Assembly (NCBI RefSeq): GCF_001412105.1
Contig: NZ_LKST01000003.1
Location: forward strand, 186,001 to 250,000
Reading direction: 5' to 3'
DNA: 64,000 nt
Origin: Corynebacterium oculi
Lineage (GTDB): Bacteria > Actinomycetota > Actinomycetes > Mycobacteriales > Mycobacteriaceae
A program made the position numbers and the translations under genes. Shown here piece by piece: positions 26,745 through 35,896 of this stretch (its first letter is position 1; every line of letters starts with the position of its first letter). The notes beneath the pieces are model-generated. The model worked only from the letters and a program-made list of their open reading frames with translations. It was not told the origin of the DNA and made no database searches.

Positions 26745-28193
26745 TCACCGCCCCTCCACCCGCCGATACGCCCGGCGCAGCAGCGGCACTAAGGCAACCA
26801 AGAGAACACCGCAGACGCCTATGGCGAGCAGCGGGCGAGTACCACTGAGCGCCGATTCTCCCCAGGAGGGCAGCGCGGCCAGCCACAGCGGCGTGGCGGC
26901 CAGGACATCGCCGCCCAAGGTCACGGAGAATATTGTGAGGATCACGGCGCACCCCAGGGGGACGGCCGCCGAGAATCGCACGGTGAGCAGCAGCCAGGTC
27001 AATACCAAGACCGCCCCGGTGGCGCACCACAGCACGGCGCGGAGCGCCGCCTGGCCCGGGGATATGCCCGCGACGAGGGTGAGCCCGGCGGCGGTGAGAC
27101 ACAGCGCGTCGGTGACGATCAGGTTCCAGGCGGTGAAGGCGGCCCGCAACGCGGGATTATGGGCCACGCTGATATTCCACGCCGGGGCGGCTGCACCCCA
27201 CGCGATCACCGGCAGGAGCGCGGTGCCCAGGGGCAGGAGGAGAAAGGTGGTGAGCCCGGTGAGAAGCGGCGCAGGATACCTGACGGCGGCATAGCAAAGC
27301 ACGAGGACGGTGAGCGTAATGAGGAGGTATATTCCGCGCCGTCGGGTAGCGGAAAAGGCCGCGCCCAGGGCGCCGAGCGCGGTGGGGCGGGAGCGTGGCC
27401 CGAGAGAATAGGAGAGGAAGCCCCCTGGGGCAGCCCTGTGGACGCGGCGGCGAGGCCGGAGGGAAAACGGGGTGGGCTCAAAGACCATCGCGGCGAGGAG
27501 CGCTATGGCCGCGAACAAGAAACACGCCACGAACACCGGCTCCGCCGCGAGGGGAGCCTCCCCGGGCTCCAGGGTAACCAGGTTGACGTGGGTTCCCAGG
27601 CTGGGCAGCAGGAGCCGCACCGGCCACGCGGGTGGGCAGAGCCACCACAGGGTGGATTCCGAGTAAAGAACGCCCAGGGCCTGCCACACCGCGGAGAGCA
27701 AGAGGGCGGGGATCAGGCCCGTGGCCTTAGCGAATAACAAAAACATCCCCAGTACTCCGGCCTGCGCCAGCCAGCACAGCGCCCCGGCAAGCAGGATCTC
27801 GTGGGTGCCGTGGTATCCCCGTGCAAGGGCGATCACCCAGGTGGTACCAAAGCATAGGGCCAGGAACACACCTAGGAGGACCGCGAGAACGGCGCATTGC
27901 GCGGCGCGCAACGTCAGGGGAGAAACGGGCCGCCACCGGGTGCCCCCGGATCGGGTGCGGCGCTCGCGCCGCACCACCAGGCCGGCGAAGAGCGCGGTGA
28001 GGGGCGTGGACATGCCGGTGATATAGAGGCCCTGCCAGGTGAGGAGGGCATTCGCGTTCTGGGCCTCGGATACGGAGAGGGCGGACATGCCGCTGAGCAC
28101 CCCGATCACCAGGCCCAAAAGCGGAAGCCACATCACCGCGCTGCCCTTGGTGCGCAGCCACTCCGCGCGCAGGGAACGAGTGAGGGGGATCAT
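26745..28193 (-). CDS. ABC-2 type permease
   Basis: About 482 residues from the ATG of MIPLTRSLRAEWLRTKGSAV, whose A overlaps the stop of the ATPase gene (ATGA). It has around twelve hydrophobic segments in two similar halves; the opening R-x-E-W-L-R-T-K-x-S pattern is typical of permeases in lantibiotic/bacitracin-immunity style ABC systems. With the ATPase upstream it should form an exporter that removes a peptide or drug from the membrane. It is the last gene of a coupled operon with a two-component system, a layout common in antimicrobial-peptide sensing modules. Substrate unknown. Confidence 0.82.
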   Translation of the reverse strand: MIPLTRSLRAEWLRTKGSAVMWLPLLGLVIGVLSGMSALSVSEAQNANALLTWQGLYITGMSTPLTALFAGLVVRRERRTRSGGTRWRPVSPLTLRAAQCAVLAVLLGVFLALCFGTTWVIALARGYHGTHEILLAGALCWLAQAGVLGMFLLFAKATGLIPALLLSAVWQALGVLYSESTLWWLCPPAWPVRLLLPSLGTHVNLVTLEPGEAPLAAEPVFVACFLFAAIALLAAMVFEPTPFSLRPRRRVHRAAPGGFLSYSLGPRSRPTALGALGAAFSATRRRGIYLLITLTVLVLCYAAVRYPAPLLTGLTTFLLLPLGTALLPVIAWGAAAPAWNISVAHNPALRAAFTAWNLIVTDALCLTAAGLTLVAGISPGQAALRAVLWCATGAVLVLTWLLLTVRFSAAVPLGCAVILTIFSVTLGGDVLAATPLWLAALPSWGESALSGTRPLLAIGVCGVLLVALVPLLRRAYRRVEGR

Positions 28194-28924
28194 GAGTGCC
28201 CCTCCGTTCCCGTCGGGTTGGACGCGCCGGGTGCGGTCAGGGAGAAGAATCGCTCCTCCAACTGCTCGGGTGCGGCGAACTCCGCCAGGGGCCCGGAATA
28301 GGCGGCTCGCCCCTGGGAAAGTACCGTGAGATCGTCGGTCATGTGGGCTACCTCGTGGAGTTGATGGGAACTCATGAGCACCGCCCCGCCGCGCGCGGCC
28401 CACTGGTGCAGGAACCCCCGCAGTTCCACGATGCCCTGGGGATCGAGGCCGTTGTGGGGTTCGTCGAGAAGCAAAATCTCCGGTGACCCCAGCACGGCGA
28501 TGGCCAGCGCCAACCGGGCCTTCATGCCTGTGCTGAACGCGGAGGCGCGCTTGCGGGTATCGGGTAATTCCACGGCGGCCAGGGCGCGCCGGGCCTCGCC
28601 GCGCGGCAGCCCGAGGAGGCGGCAGTGGATCATGAGGTTATCCATCGCGGAAAGGTGGGGGTAGAGCGCGGGCCCGTTGATGCTGGCGCCGATGTGCCGC
28701 AGGCTGGTGCGCGTGCGCGACTTCCCAAGAACGGTGACGGAACCGGCATCGGGGGCGATGAGCCCGAGGATGGCGCGGTAGGTGGTGGATTTTCCCGCGC
28801 CGTTGCGCCCCACGAGGGCGTGGACGCGGCCGCGCCGCACGGAAAGATCGAAGTCTTGCAAGATTGGCTGTCCGCCGAGGTTCACCGAGAGCCCGCGACA
28901 GGAGAGAGCGAGAGATGAGGTCAT
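28190..28924 (-). CDS. ABC transporter ATP-binding protein (antimicrobial-peptide type)
   Basis: A 244-residue ABC ATPase with Walker A GRNGAGKST, a signature in the diverged form FSTGMKARLALA, Walker B EILLLDEPHNGLDPQG and the switch histidine in MSSHQLHEV. The FSTGMK variant and GLDP wording are typical of BcrA/LanF-like immunity ATPases. It energises the permease encoded immediately downstream and overlapping. The response regulator gene ends 66 bases upstream. The role in self-protection or drug resistance is inferred from family and context. Confidence 0.9.
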   Translation of the reverse strand: MTSSLALSCRGLSVNLGGQPILQDFDLSVRRGRVHALVGRNGAGKSTTYRAILGLIAPDAGSVTVLGKSRTRTSLRHIGASINGPALYPHLSAMDNLMIHCRLLGLPRGEARRALAAVELPDTRKRASAFSTGMKARLALAIAVLGSPEILLLDEPHNGLDPQGIVELRGFLHQWAARGGAVLMSSHQLHEVAHMTDDLTVLSQGRAAYSGPLAEFAAPEQLEERFFSLTAPGASNPTGTEGHS

Positions 28925-28990
28925 GCCGCCGATTTTTGCGCGCGGGCGACGCCGCGTGATCCCCGCAGAGGGGGAAATACGGGTGGAGTT

Positions 28991-29668
28991 TTATCCCCCT
29001 GGGGAGGGAGGGCTCAGGCGCGCGCGGTGCGCGAGCACCACGAGGGCCACGCGGTCGCGGCAGTGAAGCTTGGAGAGCAGGTGCGAGACGTGGGTTTTCA
29101 CCGTGGCGGCTCCGATGACGAGTTCCCGGGCGATCTCCGCGTTGGTTTTCCCCGCCGAGATGAGGGTGAGAATATCGAGTTCGCGGGGGGTGAGCAGGCT
29201 CAGCCCTTGGCGCTGCTGGGGTGGCAGGTCTCCGGCCCCGGCTACCGCCTGCCGGTACGCGCGGAAGAGGTGCCCGGCGGCCCCGGAACTCAAAACGGAA
29301 TCGCCGCGCGCGACGGCGCGAATAGCCTGGGCGAGTTCCTCCGGTTCCGCGTCCTTGAGCAGAAACCCGGCCGCGCCGGCGGCGATGGACTCCCGGATGA
29401 GGGATTCCTCGTTGAAGGTGGTGAGCATCAGCACCGTGATCCTCCGGGCTACCAGCGCGCGGGCGGCCTCGATGCCAGTGACGTTGGGCATGCGAATGTC
29501 CAGAACCGCCACGTCGATGAGGTGCGCGTGCGCGGCGTCGAGGGCCTGGGAGCCATCGTGGCAGGTGGCCACCACGGCGATGTCCGGCTCCGCGCCTACG
29601 ATGGTGCTCAGCGCGGAGGCGAGCAGCGGCTGATCGTCCGCGATGAGCACGCGGATGGGCCTAGTCAT
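28991..29668 (-). CDS. NarL/LuxR-type response regulator
   Basis: A 225-residue regulator. The receiver domain carries the acidic pair in VLIADDQPLL, the phospho-acceptor aspartate in VAVLDIRMPNVTG and the lysine in GFLLKDAEPEEL. The C-terminal LuxR helix-turn-helix is LTPRELDILTLISAGKTNAE followed by IARELVIGAATVKTHVSHLL. It overlaps the sensor kinase gene upstream by eight bases, so the two form a cognate pair. It probably controls the ABC genes downstream. Confidence 0.95.
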   Translation of the reverse strand: MTRPIRVLIADDQPLLASALSTIVGAEPDIAVVATCHDGSQALDAAHAHLIDVAVLDIRMPNVTGIEAARALVARRITVLMLTTFNEESLIRESIAAGAAGFLLKDAEPEELAQAIRAVARGDSVLSSGAAGHLFRAYRQAVAGAGDLPPQQRQGLSLLTPRELDILTLISAGKTNAEIARELVIGAATVKTHVSHLLSKLHCRDRVALVVLAHRARLSPPSPGG

Positions 29669-30797
29669 GGGGGACCTCCTGAAGAGGAAGAGAGGCGGAC
29701 ACCCGCCAGCCGTTGTCCGTGGGGCCCGCGTGCAGTTGGCCGCCCAGGGACTCGGCGCGTTCGCGCATGCCGACGATCCCGGTGCCGGTGCCGGAAGAAT
29801 GGGGCTGGGGCGGGCCGGTGCTGGCGATGGTCATGCTCAGCGCGCGGGGAGCACGGCGCAGGCGGTAGGTTACCGTGGCCTGTTTTCCCTGGTGGCGAAG
29901 CACGTTGGTGAGTGCCTCGGTGCTAATCCGGTGAAGCGCGAGGGCGTGTTGCACCGGAATCTCGGACAAGATAGCGGGCGGGTAGTCCGTGTTAATGGCG
30001 AGCCCTGCTTCACGGAACCGCTCGATCACCTCCGCGAGGGTGCCGGGGTGGTGTGCCGGAACATCGGCGTTGCGCAGCGTGGCGACGATCCCGCGCACCT
30101 GAGCGAGGGCTTCCGCGCTGACCCCGCGTATGGTGCGCAGGGAGTCCGTGGCGGCAGCGGGGTCGCTGCGCGCGGCGACGATCCCGGCCGAGGACTGCAC
30201 CGTGATGAGCGTGAGGCTGTGCGCCAGAACGTCATGAATCTCCTGGGCGATGAGAATGCGCTCACCCTGGCGGGCGGCCCTCTCCTCCTGGGCACGGCGC
30301 TCCTGACCGCTGCGCCGGTATAGGGCCCAAAGGTACGCGCACCCGAGGATCGCCCAGTGCCAGGAGACAAAAACGAGCCAGTCCGCCCCGGAGCGATAGC
30401 GCAGATCGTCCACCCCGGCGATCCGCCACATCGCGGGGCTCAGCGGGCTACCCACGAGGCAGACCACCAAGGCCCCCAGCCCCACGCGGCGATCGTGAAG
30501 GTACCGGGTGGTGGAATACACCGCCAGGGGAGCGGCGAGGAGATAGGGCGGCACCCCTGTGTTGGCGGGAACCGCCGCGAGGACGGACAGCGCCCACCCG
30601 AGGAGCAGGGCGAGCATGGCCACGGCGGAGGGCAGTACCCGGGTGCGCCATAGGAACAGGGGCGCGATGAACCCCACCGCCAGCGCCGCCTGAACGCACA
30701 GCACGGGGGTGGGGTGCTCAATGGCGGTGAGGAGATAGACCAGCGCCGCGAGTACCCCGAGGGCGCCCAGGGAGGCGTCGCCCCACTTAGGCTTCAT
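29661..30797 (-). CDS. Two-component sensor histidine kinase (HisKA_3 type)
   Basis: A 378-residue kinase. The N-terminal half has about six membrane segments with short loops and no large extracellular sensor, as in kinases that sense membrane-acting drugs. A basic helix (RRSGQERRAQEERAARQGER) leads to the phospho-acceptor motif AQEIHDVLAHSLTLITVQSS, followed by the ATPase domain with ALTNVLRHQGKQA and the G-box GTGTGIVGMRERAESLGG. Its ATG lies inside the last codons of the UvrA-like gene (overlap of 11 bases), so translation is coupled. Confidence 0.92.
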   Translation of the reverse strand: MKPKWGDASLGALGVLAALVYLLTAIEHPTPVLCVQAALAVGFIAPLFLWRTRVLPSAVAMLALLLGWALSVLAAVPANTGVPPYLLAAPLAVYSTTRYLHDRRVGLGALVVCLVGSPLSPAMWRIAGVDDLRYRSGADWLVFVSWHWAILGCAYLWALYRRSGQERRAQEERAARQGERILIAQEIHDVLAHSLTLITVQSSAGIVAARSDPAAATDSLRTIRGVSAEALAQVRGIVATLRNADVPAHHPGTLAEVIERFREAGLAINTDYPPAILSEIPVQHALALHRISTEALTNVLRHQGKQATVTYRLRRAPRALSMTIASTGPPQPHSSGTGTGIVGMRERAESLGGQLHAGPTDNGWRVSASLPLQEVPHD

Positions 30798-33139
30798 CGC
30801 CTGGTTCTCCCACGAACTCCGCCAGGTACTGCCCGGTTACCGTCCCGGAGGCCGCGAGGTCAGCCGGGGTGCCGCTGAACACCACCTGGCCACCCTGGGA
30901 ACCGGCACCGGGGCCGAGGTCGATCACGTGATCCGCCCGAGAGATCACGGAGAGGGAGTGCTCCACCACGATCACGCTGATCCCCTGATCCACCAGGCGA
31001 TCCAGCACGTTCACCAGGTTCTCCACGTCCGCCAGGTGCAGGCCGCGCGAGGGCTCGTCCAGGATGTAGCGGGTGGCCTTATCTGCCATGTGCGTGGCCA
31101 ATTTGAGGCGCTGGCGCTCCCCATCGGAGAGTTCGGTGAGCGGCTGCCCGAGGGTGATGTAGCCAAGGCCGACGTCGCTCAGCCTGCGGCAGATCTTGGC
31201 GGCGGCGGGCACCTTGGACTCCGTGGCGGCAAAGAAGTCCGCGGCCTGGTCTGCGGAAAGCTCCAGCGCGTCCGCGATGGTCAAACCGCCAAAGGTGTAT
31301 TCCAGAACGGATTCCTCGAAGCGGCGGCCCTCGCACACCTCACACGGGCTAGCCACCCCGGCCATGATGCCCAGGTCCACGTAGATCACCCCGGCCCCCT
31401 TGCAGTGGGGGGCAGGCGCCATCGGAGTTGGGAGAGAACAGCCCCGGCTTGACGCCGTTGGCCTTGGCGAAGGCCTTGCGGATGGGATCGAGCACGCCGG
31501 TGTAGGTGCCGGGGTTGGAGCGGCGAGATCCCTTGATGGCGCTCTGATCGATGTACACGGTGTGCTCGTCGCGGGGCAGGCAGCGCACCAGGGAGGACTT
31601 GCCGGAACCCGCCACGCCGGTGATCGCGGTGAGCACGCCCAGAGGTACGTTCACGTTCACGCCTTGCAGGTTATTGCGCCGGGCCTCGCGGATCTCCAGG
31701 AAACCCTGGGGCTTACGCACTTGCTCCTTGAACCGGCCGCGATCAAAGAGGTGCTGGCCGGTGATGGTTCCCGCAGCCTCCAGGCCGGATACAGGCCCGG
31801 AGTAGCACACCGTGCCGCCCTGGGTGCCGGCCCCCGGCCCCATGTCCACCACGTGATCGGCGGCGAGAATGGTTTGGGGGTTGTGCTCCACCACCAGCAC
31901 CGTGTTGGACTTATCGCGCAGGCTGCCCAGCAGGCGATTCATCTTCTCCACGTCGTGCGGGTGGAGCTCGGCGGTGGGCTCGTCGAACACGTAGGTGATG
32001 TCCGTGAGCGCGGAGCCGAGGTGACGCACCATCTTGGCGCGCTGGGCCTCGCCCCCGGAAAGCGTGGCGGTGGCGCGATCCAGGGTGAGATACCCCAACC
32101 CCACGGCGACGAAGTTATCGAGGGTGGCGCGCAGGGCGTCGATAAGCGGGGCAAGGTTGGGGTGTTCTAGCCGTTCGGCCCATGTACGCAGCTGTGCGAT
32201 CTCCATGCTGCACAGATCCGCGATGTTCTTGCCCTCGATGGTGGATTCCAGGGCGTGCGGGGCCAGGCGGGTGCCGCCGCAGGCCGGGCAGGCGATGAAG
32301 GTGACGGCGCGATCCACGAACTCGCGGATGTGCTTTTGCATTCCCTCCCGGTCCTTGGCCAGCATGGAACGCCGCAGCCGGGGAAGCAGCCCCTCGTAGG
32401 TCATGTTGATCCCGGCGATCTCCATCTTGGTGGGTTCCTTATCCAGGAACTCCGCCAATTCCTTTTTATTAAAAGAACCGATGGGCTTATCCGCGGGGAA
32501 GAGGCCGGACTCCGCGTACATGCGGTAGGACCATCCGCCGGTTTTATAGCCGGGAACCTTCAGCGCGCCGTCCGCCAGGCTGAGGGAGGAATCAAAGACC
32601 TCGTCAAGGTCAAAGTCCGTCACGCGTCCCGTGCCCTCGCACTGCGGGCACATGCCGCCGGTGCGGTGAAAATCCTGGCGCTCCTTTTTGCTGCCGTTGA
32701 CAGAGATGGCCCCGGAGGCGCTCACCGAGGGCACATTAAAGGAGTATGCCCCGGGCCCGCCCGCGCTGGGGCTGCCCATGCGGGAGAAGAGAATGCGCAG
32801 CATGGCGGTGGCGTCGGTAGCCGTTCCCACCGTGGAGCGCGGGTTGGCCCCCAGCGGCTCCTGATCCACCACGATGGCGGTGGTGATGCCCTGGAGCAGA
32901 TCCACGTCCGGCCGGGGTAGGGAGGGCATGAAGCCTTGCACGAAGGAGGAATACGTCTCATTGATGAGCCGCTGCGACTCCGCCGCGATGGTGGAAAACA
33001 CCAGCGAGGACTTGCCGGAGCCGGACACCCCCGTGACCACCGTGAGCGTGCGTTTGGGCAGATCCAGGTCAATCCCGCGCAGGTTGTGCTCGCGCGCGCC
33101 GATGATGCGTATGGTCTCATGAAGGTCGTGTGTGGCCAT
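30787..33139 (-). pseudogene. UvrA-like ABC ATPase, frameshifted in its second zinc finger
   Basis: About 784 residues when the frame is repaired. It has two ABC modules: Walker A GVSGSGKSSLV with signature LSGGEAQRAKM in the first half, and GVAGSGKSSLV with LSDGERQRLKL in the second. The first zinc site is CPQC...CPAC; the second, CPHC...CEVC, is split because a run of six G (31407-31412 on the plus strand) has one base too many. Upstream of it the frame ends 20 codons later at 31349; downstream the frame reopens as KGAGVIYVDLG to the stop at 30787. The short size suggests the UvrA2/DrrC drug-resistance group. It heads the kinase/ABC operon. A sequencing error in the G run is possible. Confidence 0.85.
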
Positions 33140-33185
33140 GCCCGCGATCCTACTAGGCGGGTGGGACGGGCTATGTTCGATAGAT

Positions 33186-35141
33186 ATGTCTGATACTCAC
33201 GACACTCACGACGCCGTCCCGGCGGCCACCCAGCCCGAAAGGGCCCCGCAAAAGCCCTCGCAAAAGCCCCAGCGCCCGGGGCGCGCCCGCGCCTTCCTGC
33301 GGGAGGTGACCTACCCCCACAGCATTCACCCGGCCCTCGTACCCGGCGTGAGCGTGGAGGACCAGAAGATTCGCTACCGCATCGACCGCCCCATCACGCT
33401 CACCGTGGGCGGGCTGATCCTGGCCTTCGTGACCTGGGGCGTGCTGGCCCCCGAACAGGTGCTGCGGGTCTCTACCGCCGCGCTGAACTGGGTCATGCTC
33501 AACCTCGGCTGGGTATTCAGCAGCCTGGCCATCGGCCTGGTGGTGGTTCTGCTGGTGCTCGCGGTGTCCCGGTACGGGCGCATTCCCCTGGGGCTGGACG
33601 GGGAGGAACCGGAGTATTCCACGCTCTCCTGGGCGGCCATGCTCTTTGCCGCGGGCATCGGCATCGCCATCATCTTCTTTGGCCCCTTCGAGCCAATGAG
33701 CTTCTACCTCAGCCCCCGCCCCGGGGCTTACGACGCCGCCTCCCAGGACGCCGTGCTGGGTGCGCTCGCCCAATCCGCCCTGCACTGGGGCATCAACGCC
33801 TGGGCGATCTACGCCGTGGTGGGGTTGTGCGTGGGATATGTTTCCTACCGGCGCGGGCGGGTGCCGCTGATGAGTTCCATCCTCATGCCGCTTGTGGGTC
33901 ACCGCTCCACCACCTCCGTTCCCGCGCGGATCATCGACTCCCTGGCGATCATCGCCACTCTCTTTGGCACGGCGGCCTCCCTCGGCATCGGGGCCGCGCA
34001 GATCAGCACCGGGGTGGAGGTGGTTAGCGGCTGGTCTCCGGAGGGCAACGCGCTGGCCATTGGGGTGATCGTGGTGTTGACCATAGGCACCATCGCCTCC
34101 GCCGTCTCCGGGGTGGCCAAGGGAATCCGCTGGCTCTCCAACATCAACCTGGTATTGGCCCTGGGCCTCGCCCTGTTCTTCTTCCTCGTCGGACCCACCG
34201 CCTTCCTCATCAACATGCTGCCCGGGGTGCTGGTGACCTACCTGGGCTCCATGCCGGACATGCTGGCGGCCAACATGGGCCAGGGGGAGGAGATGCAGCA
34301 ATTCCTCTCCGGGTGGACCACCTTTTACTGGGCGTGGTGGGTATCGTGGTCCCCCTTCGTGGGAGTATTCGTGGCCAAGATCTCGCGCGGGCGCACCATT
34401 CGCCAATTCATCTTTGGCGTGCTTTTTATCCCCTCCACCATCATCATCCTGGCCTTTAGCATCCTGGGCGGCACCGCCATCTGGTTGCAGCGCCGCGACG
34501 GCACTATCGCCCCCGGTAATGATCCCGCCGCCCTGCCCAGCCCGGAAAGCATCTTCTTTGTGGTGCTCGATCACCTCCCCGGGGCGCAGATCGTGGCTCC
34601 CATCGTGATCGTGATGCTGGCGGTCTTTTTCATCACCACCGCCGACTCCGCCTCCCTGGTCAATTCCCAGCTCTCCCAGCAGGGCAACCCGAAACCGCGC
34701 CGTGCGGTCACCGCATTCTGGGCGCTGTGCATGGCGGGAATCGCCGTGGTGATCCTGCTCAGCGGCGGAGACAACGCGCTCAAAGGCCTGCAAAACCTCG
34801 TCACCATCACCGCCCTGCCCTTTGCCCTGATTCTGGTGGCCATGGTGGTGGCGCTCCTGCGGGAACTGCGCCACGACCCCGCCGCGATCCGACAGGACTA
34901 TCAACGCCGCGCCGTGGCCAACGCCGTAGTGCACGGCGTGCGCGAATACGGGGACAACTTTGCCCTGGCCGTAGAGCCGAGCCGGGAGGAGGAATACGCC
35001 ACGGGGGCGGGCTTCGACTCCGCCGCCGAGGAGGTGGTGGATTGGTACGCGCGCACCGACGAGGAGGGCAACCGCGTGGGTTATGACTACGAGACGGGGG
35101 AATATCTGGAGGAGCCGAACGACGGGCCGAACCGGGGGTGA
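33186..35141 (+). CDS. BCCT-family betaine/ectoine-type transporter
   Basis: About 651 residues from the ATG of MSDTHDTHDAVPA; an upstream start in frame at 33132 adds a stretch overlapping the UvrA-like start. An extended hydrophilic N-terminus precedes twelve membrane helices. TM3 contains FAAGIGIAIIFFGPFEPMSF and TM8 the tryptophan box WAWWVSWSPFVGVFVAKIS, which binds the quaternary ammonium group in BetP. A charged C-terminal tail (rich in Glu and Arg) resembles the osmosensing tails of corynebacterial BetP, EctP and LcoP. It should import compatible solutes with Na+. It complements the choline to betaine operon 9 kb away. Confidence 0.9.
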   Translation: MSDTHDTHDAVPAATQPERAPQKPSQKPQRPGRARAFLREVTYPHSIHPALVPGVSVEDQKIRYRIDRPITLTVGGLILAFVTWGVLAPEQVLRVSTAALNWVMLNLGWVFSSLAIGLVVVLLVLAVSRYGRIPLGLDGEEPEYSTLSWAAMLFAAGIGIAIIFFGPFEPMSFYLSPRPGAYDAASQDAVLGALAQSALHWGINAWAIYAVVGLCVGYVSYRRGRVPLMSSILMPLVGHRSTTSVPARIIDSLAIIATLFGTAASLGIGAAQISTGVEVVSGWSPEGNALAIGVIVVLTIGTIASAVSGVAKGIRWLSNINLVLALGLALFFFLVGPTAFLINMLPGVLVTYLGSMPDMLAANMGQGEEMQQFLSGWTTFYWAWWVSWSPFVGVFVAKISRGRTIRQFIFGVLFIPSTIIILAFSILGGTAIWLQRRDGTIAPGNDPAALPSPESIFFVVLDHLPGAQIVAPIVIVMLAVFFITTADSASLVNSQLSQQGNPKPRRAVTAFWALCMAGIAVVILLSGGDNALKGLQNLVTITALPFALILVAMVVALLRELRHDPAAIRQDYQRRAVANAVVHGVREYGDNFALAVEPSREEEYATGAGFDSAAEEVVDWYARTDEEGNRVGYDYETGEYLEEPNDGPNRG

Positions 35142-35402
35142 TGGGGGGGTAGGTCCTACGCGGCTTTGGACGCGCGATGGAGTGGTGGTTGTGGGGCTGT
35201 GGGTGGTGGGGTGACCAGTAATTATAGGAGGCTTGGAGGGGAGCGATGGAAAAATCTATGATTTAAACTATAAACTTTAGTGAAAACTATTGCGGTGTTA
35301 TTTTCCCCTGCTGTACTATCAGTTTCGACGATCAAAAGTATGGGTGCGATCCAACCCAAGTTGGTGGCCGCGTGCCGCCCCACGTATGAGGAGGTTGCCG
35401 TG

Positions 35403-35822
35403 ATGGGAAAAAAGATCGCGGGGGCTATTCTTTCTTCTGGATTGTTCTTTGGCCTGTGGGTTCCGTCGGTTCATGCGGAAGAGGGGATTTCTGATTCTTC
35501 CGTGGAGAGCGACTACGCAGGATATGATGATGGCGTTCTGAAGGAGATTCGGGAAAACGATCACCCCCGCCCCTTCCGATTTCTCGCCGTAGGGAAGAGG
35601 GTGGAGTATCCGAACGGCGGAGGCCGGTGGGAATATGGATTCTGGAGCGATAACGTCCGATCCTATTTCAATCATCCCAGCAAGTGTCATGGGAGTACCG
35701 TGATTCTTAATGGGAATAAGGTGCGGAGTGTAGATACTGAACCGGGGAAGTTTTCGTATGCGGCCAAATGGGCCTACAATCTTCCTAACTCGCGCGATCA
35801 GTACTATTACCGATTCTGCTGA
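35403..35822 (+). CDS. Lactococcin 972 family bacteriocin precursor
   Basis: A 139-residue secreted protein; the ATG has AGGAGG nine bases upstream, and the first 25 residues (MGKKIAGAILSSGLFFGLWV then PSVHA) are a Sec signal peptide. The C-terminal 70 residues match the lactococcin 972 fold: GGGRWEYGFWSDNVRSYFNH, then HGSTVILNGNKVRS, then YAAKWAYN and the closing aromatic YYYRFC. Unlike lactococcin 972 itself there is an acidic stretch of about 40 residues after the signal and two cysteines (C95, C139) that could form a disulfide. Lactococcin 972 blocks septum formation through lipid II. The genes downstream match its usual partners. Confidence 0.88.
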   Translation: MGKKIAGAILSSGLFFGLWVPSVHAEEGISDSSVESDYAGYDDGVLKEIRENDHPRPFRFLAVGKRVEYPNGGGRWEYGFWSDNVRSYFNHPSKCHGSTVILNGNKVRSVDTEPGKFSYAAKWAYNLPNSRDQYYYRFC

Positions 35823-35831
35823 TTGAGGGGT

Positions 35832-35870
35832 GGTTGGGTTTCGTCCTGTGGGGCGTGGCCCAACCTTTTT
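35832..35870 (+). terminator. Hairpin with T-run between bacteriocin and immunity genes
   Basis: GGTTGGG (35832-35838) pairs with CCCAACC (35859-35865), followed by TTTTT. It lies ten bases past the bacteriocin stop and 27 bases before the next gene, so it probably lets the peptide be made in excess over the membrane partners by partial termination. Confidence 0.75.
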
Positions 35871-35896
35871 CTATCTATCAATAGAAGAGGTTTTCC

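Noticed and set aside
33171..34934. A 587-codon open frame on the minus strand
   Set aside because: Antisense to the BCCT transporter; highly charged His/Gly/Glu mixture with no family resemblance.
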